This document shows, one piece after another, positions 61,615-64,000 of a stretch of 64,000 nucleotides of DNA. A program made the translations under genes and the position numbers. Origin of the DNA: Nonomuraea sediminis. Lineage in GTDB: Bacteria > Actinomycetota > Actinomycetes > Streptosporangiales > Streptosporangiaceae. Position 1 is the first letter of the stretch. Each line of letters begins with the position of its first letter. The notes beneath the pieces are model-generated. The model was not told where the DNA came from. It made no database searches and saw nothing but the letters and a program-made list of their open reading frames with translations. Where the stretch lies: contig NZ_JAHDTI010000020.1 in assembly GCF_018531495.1 (NCBI RefSeq), positions 1-64,000 on the forward strand, written 5' to 3'.

Positions 61615-62757
61615 ATGAACTCCCCGATGGCGACGCCTTCGCAGGCGCGGATCGACCTGGACGCGATCAGGCACAACGTGGCCCTGCTCAAGGAGCACGC
61701 GGCAGGCGCGGAGCTGATGGGCGCGGTCAAGGCCGACGCCTACGGTCACGGGTTGGTCCCCGCCTCCAGGGCCGTGCTCGAGGGCGGCGCGAGCCGGCTC
61801 GGCACCGCCTACATCCGCGAGGGCCTGGCGCTGCGCGCCGCGGGGATCACCGCGCCCGTGCTGTCGTGGATCGTCACCCCCGGCGAGCCGATCGACGAGG
61901 CGCTCGAGGCCGATCTGGAACTGTCGGCCCCCGACGCGCGACTGCTCGACGAGATCGCCGCCGCGGCGCGGCGCACGGGGCGCACCGCCCGGATGCACCT
62001 GGAGGCCGACACCGGCATGAGCAGGGGCGGGTCCCCGCTGGCCGCCTGGCCGGGGCTGCTGTCCAGGGCGCTGGAGCTGCAGGCCGAGGGGGCCGTCGAG
62101 ATCGTCGGGCTCTGGTCGCACTTCGCCTGCGCCGACATCCCCGGCCATCCGTCGATCGACGCGCAGATCGACGCGTTCGACCAGGCGCTGAAGCTGGCCG
62201 AGCAGGCGGGCGCCGCCGGGTCCCACGTCATCAGGCACCTGGCCAACTCCGCGGCGATCGTGACGCTGCCGCGCACCCGCTACGACCTGGTCCGCCCGGG
62301 CATCGCCATGTACGGGCTGAGCCCGATCCCCGAGCTCGGCGACTTCGGGCTGCACCAGGCGATGACGCTGGTGGCGCGGATCGCGCTGGCCAAGCGGGTG
62401 CCCGAGGGCTCAGGCGTGTCGTACGGGCACCTGCACCACTGCGAGCGCGAGACCACGCTCGGGCTGGTCCCGCTCGGCTACGCCGACGGCATCGTGCGCC
62501 ACGCCTCGGGCAAGGTCGAGGTGCTTGCGGGCGGGAAGCGGCGGGCCATCGTCGGCCGGGTGTGCATGGACCAGTTCATGATCGACGTCGGCGACGACCC
62601 GCTGGCGGCCGGTGACGAGGTCGTGCTGTTCGGACCTGGTAAGACGGGCGAAAGCACGCTGCAGGAGTGGGCGGATAACCTCGGCACGATAACGCATGAG
62701 ATCGTGACGAGAATCGGCGCGCGCGTGCCGAGGGTTTACAAGGGATCGGGGACATGA
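61615..62757 (+). CDS. alr: Alanine racemase
   Basis: 380 aa. The PLP-binding Lys is in GAVKADAYGHG (Lys39) and the second catalytic Tyr is in GSGVSYGHLHH. It makes D-alanine for peptidoglycan. An ATG four codons later is an alternative start. The TGA overlaps the hydrolase ATG (ATGA). Confidence 0.97.
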   Translation: MNSPMATPSQARIDLDAIRHNVALLKEHAAGAELMGAVKADAYGHGLVPASRAVLEGGASRLGTAYIREGLALRAAGITAPVLSWIVTPGEPIDEALEADLELSAPDARLLDEIAAAARRTGRTARMHLEADTGMSRGGSPLAAWPGLLSRALELQAEGAVEIVGLWSHFACADIPGHPSIDAQIDAFDQALKLAEQAGAAGSHVIRHLANSAAIVTLPRTRYDLVRPGIAMYGLSPIPELGDFGLHQAMTLVARIALAKRVPEGSGVSYGHLHHCERETTLGLVPLGYADGIVRHASGKVEVLAGGKRRAIVGRVCMDQFMIDVGDDPLAAGDEVVLFGPGKTGESTLQEWADNLGTITHEIVTRIGARVPRVYKGSGT

Positions 62758-63803
62758 CGACGACAACACGACGGAAGGTCGGGATCGCCGGCGCCATCGT
62801 GGGCGCCGCCTCGGCGGGTGTCGCCGCCGCGGCACTGGCCAAGCGCTACGCGGTGGGCCGGATCAGGCTGCGTCCCGACCCCGAGGCCAGCGAGCCGTTC
62901 GGCGAGCTCGGCGGCACGCAGGCCACGCTGACCACCTCCGACGGGGTGGCGCTGCATGTGGAGCTCGACGGACCCGACGACGCGCCGCTGACGATCGTGT
63001 TCTGCCATGGCTACTGCCTCAACCTGGAGTCGTGGCACTACCAGCGCCGCGACCTGCGCGAGAACCACCGCATGGTGCTGTGGGACCAGCGTTCGCACGG
63101 CCGCTCCCAGCGCGCCGAGGCGGAGGACAGCACGATCGACCGGCTGGGGGAGGACCTGGCCGAGGTCATCGCCGAGTTCGTACCGGGCCCGTGCGTGCTG
63201 GTCGGCCACTCCATGGGCGGCATGACGATCATGGCGCTCGCCGACCGCCACCCCGAGCTGTTCGGTGACAAGATCCGCGGCGTCGCCCTGATGGCCACCT
63301 CGGCCGGCAAGCTGGCCGAGCTCACGCTCGGGCTGCCCGCGATGCTGTCCAAGGCGGTGCACAAGATCGCGCCGTCCACGATCTCGATGCTCGGCCGCCG
63401 CGGCGAGCTGATCGACAAGACCCGCCACGCCGGCAGCGACATCGCCTTCCTCATGACCCGCTACATGGGTTTCGGCGACTCCAGGAACGTCAGCCCCACC
63501 CTCGTCGACTTCGCCGAGTCGATGATCAGGCAGACCCCGACCGAGGTGTTCGCCGACTTCTACCCGGCGCTGATGAACCACGACAAGCTGTCGGCGCTGC
63601 ACGTCCTCGACCCGGTGCCGACCGCGATCCTGGTGGGCGACAAGGACTGGCTCACCCCGCCCGACCACGGCCGCGCCATCGCGGCCGCCCTTCCCCGGGC
63701 GCAGTTCACCGAGGTGCCCGACACCTCCCACCTGATCCAGCTGGAACGCCCCGGCGTGGTGAACGACGCCCTCCGTGACCTGATCAAGCAGGTGGAGGTC
63801 TGA
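62754..63803 (+). CDS. Alpha/beta hydrolase with N-terminal membrane anchor
   Basis: 349 aa. A hydrophobic stretch (VGIAGAIVGAASAGVAAAALA, residues ~8-28) anchors or exports it. The nucleophile Ser is in VGHSMGG, the Asp in VGDKDWLTP and the His in VPDTSHLIQLE, with an HG-containing oxyanion loop (VFCHGYCLN). The substrate is unknown. The alr-hydrolase-tsaE order is usual in actinomycetes. Confidence 0.92.
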   Translation: MTTTTRRKVGIAGAIVGAASAGVAAAALAKRYAVGRIRLRPDPEASEPFGELGGTQATLTTSDGVALHVELDGPDDAPLTIVFCHGYCLNLESWHYQRRDLRENHRMVLWDQRSHGRSQRAEAEDSTIDRLGEDLAEVIAEFVPGPCVLVGHSMGGMTIMALADRHPELFGDKIRGVALMATSAGKLAELTLGLPAMLSKAVHKIAPSTISMLGRRGELIDKTRHAGSDIAFLMTRYMGFGDSRNVSPTLVDFAESMIRQTPTEVFADFYPALMNHDKLSALHVLDPVPTAILVGDKDWLTPPDHGRAIAAALPRAQFTEVPDTSHLIQLERPGVVNDALRDLIKQVEV

Positions 63804-64000
63804 GTGGTGCTCCTGGCCACGGCTGAAGACATGCGCACGTACGGCACGCGGCTGGCCACCCGGCTGCGCGCCGGCGACTTCCTGGTCCTGTCGGGCCCGC
63901 TCGGCGCCGGCAAGACCACCCTGGTCCAGGGCATCGCCGAGGGGCTGAAGGTACGCGGGCCGATCACCTCGCCCACCTTCGTCATCGCCCGGGTCCACCC
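63804..64000 (+). CDS. tsaE: tRNA threonylcarbamoyladenosine biosynthesis ATPase TsaE (5' part)
   Basis: The frame runs from GTG 63804, directly after the hydrolase TGA, to the window edge: 65 codons. The Walker A loop SGPLGAGKTTLVQGIAEGL and the following PITSPTFVIARVHP are diagnostic of TsaE (YjeE). TsaE drives the t6A modification of ANN-decoding tRNAs with TsaB, TsaC and TsaD. The rest is outside the window. Confidence 0.93.
   Translation, partial: MVLLATAEDMRTYGTRLATRLRAGDFLVLSGPLGAGKTTLVQGIAEGLKVRGPITSPTFVIARVH

Overview
The window looks like high-GC actinomycete chromosome, most likely from the Streptosporangiales (Nonomuraea / Planobispora / Thermobispora relatives). The evidence is the very GC-rich coding, the GTG/TTG starts, the actinobacterial rpoC, EF-Tu and ribosomal-protein sequences, and a thiopeptide gene set I know only from that group. 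No rRNA or tRNA gene was found.

Layout. (1) 1-4050: the end of rpoB, then rpoC. (2) 4.7-18.3 kb: a compact thiopeptide (RiPP) cluster lying between rpoC and the str operon. A minus-strand tailoring operon (TetR regulator, two cytochromes P450, a class-C radical-SAM thiazole methyltransferase) diverges from a plus-strand operon. The plus-strand operon has a 48-residue precursor with core SCNCFCYICCSCSA, two split LanB dehydratase proteins, a [4+2] pyridine synthase, an azoline dehydrogenase, an ocin-ThiF partner and a YcaO cyclodehydratase. Content and order match the thiomuracin/GE2270 family, whose products inhibit EF-Tu. (3) 18.4-23.1 kb: rpsL-rpsG-fusA-tuf. The EF-Tu encoded here has Ser and Ala at the positions equivalent to E. 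coli Gly257 and Gly275. Those are the two substitutions I recall as giving GE2270A resistance, so the housekeeping tuf next to the cluster is very probably the self-resistance gene. (4) 23.3-42.6 kb: the S10, spc and alpha ribosomal-protein operons with secY, adk, map, infA, rpoA and truA, interrupted only by two small membrane/secreted protein genes. (5) 43.2-47.8 kb: three minus-strand genes for membrane-anchored extracytoplasmic proteins, two of them paralogous and the third a CAP-domain protein. (6) 48.1-50.4 kb: rplM-rpsI-glmM. (7) 50.6-58.7 kb: accessory genes, namely a tightly coupled ATP-grasp / GNAT-FemAB-like / AMP-ligase operon of unknown product, a four-gene ABC exporter set and a DUF389 membrane protein. 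(8) 58.7-64 kb: coaA, acpS, nnr, alr, an alpha/beta hydrolase and the start of tsaE.

How the genes work together. The precursor is cyclodehydrated (YcaO plus ocin-ThiF), oxidised to thiazoles (SagB-like dehydrogenase), dehydrated at Ser by glutamylation and elimination (split LanB), and closed to a 29-membered trithiazolyl-pyridine macrocycle. The methyltransferase and P450s then decorate it. The core operon points into rpsL-rpsG-fusA-tuf. Only a hairpin without a U-tract and a good new promoter separate them, so production and target/resistance expression may be physically linked.

Non-coding structure. Junctions between ribosomal transcription units are marked by strong inverted repeats. 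Two convergent intergenic gaps (after rpoC and after truA) carry related tandem arrays built on the same roughly 48-bp hairpin-forming core.
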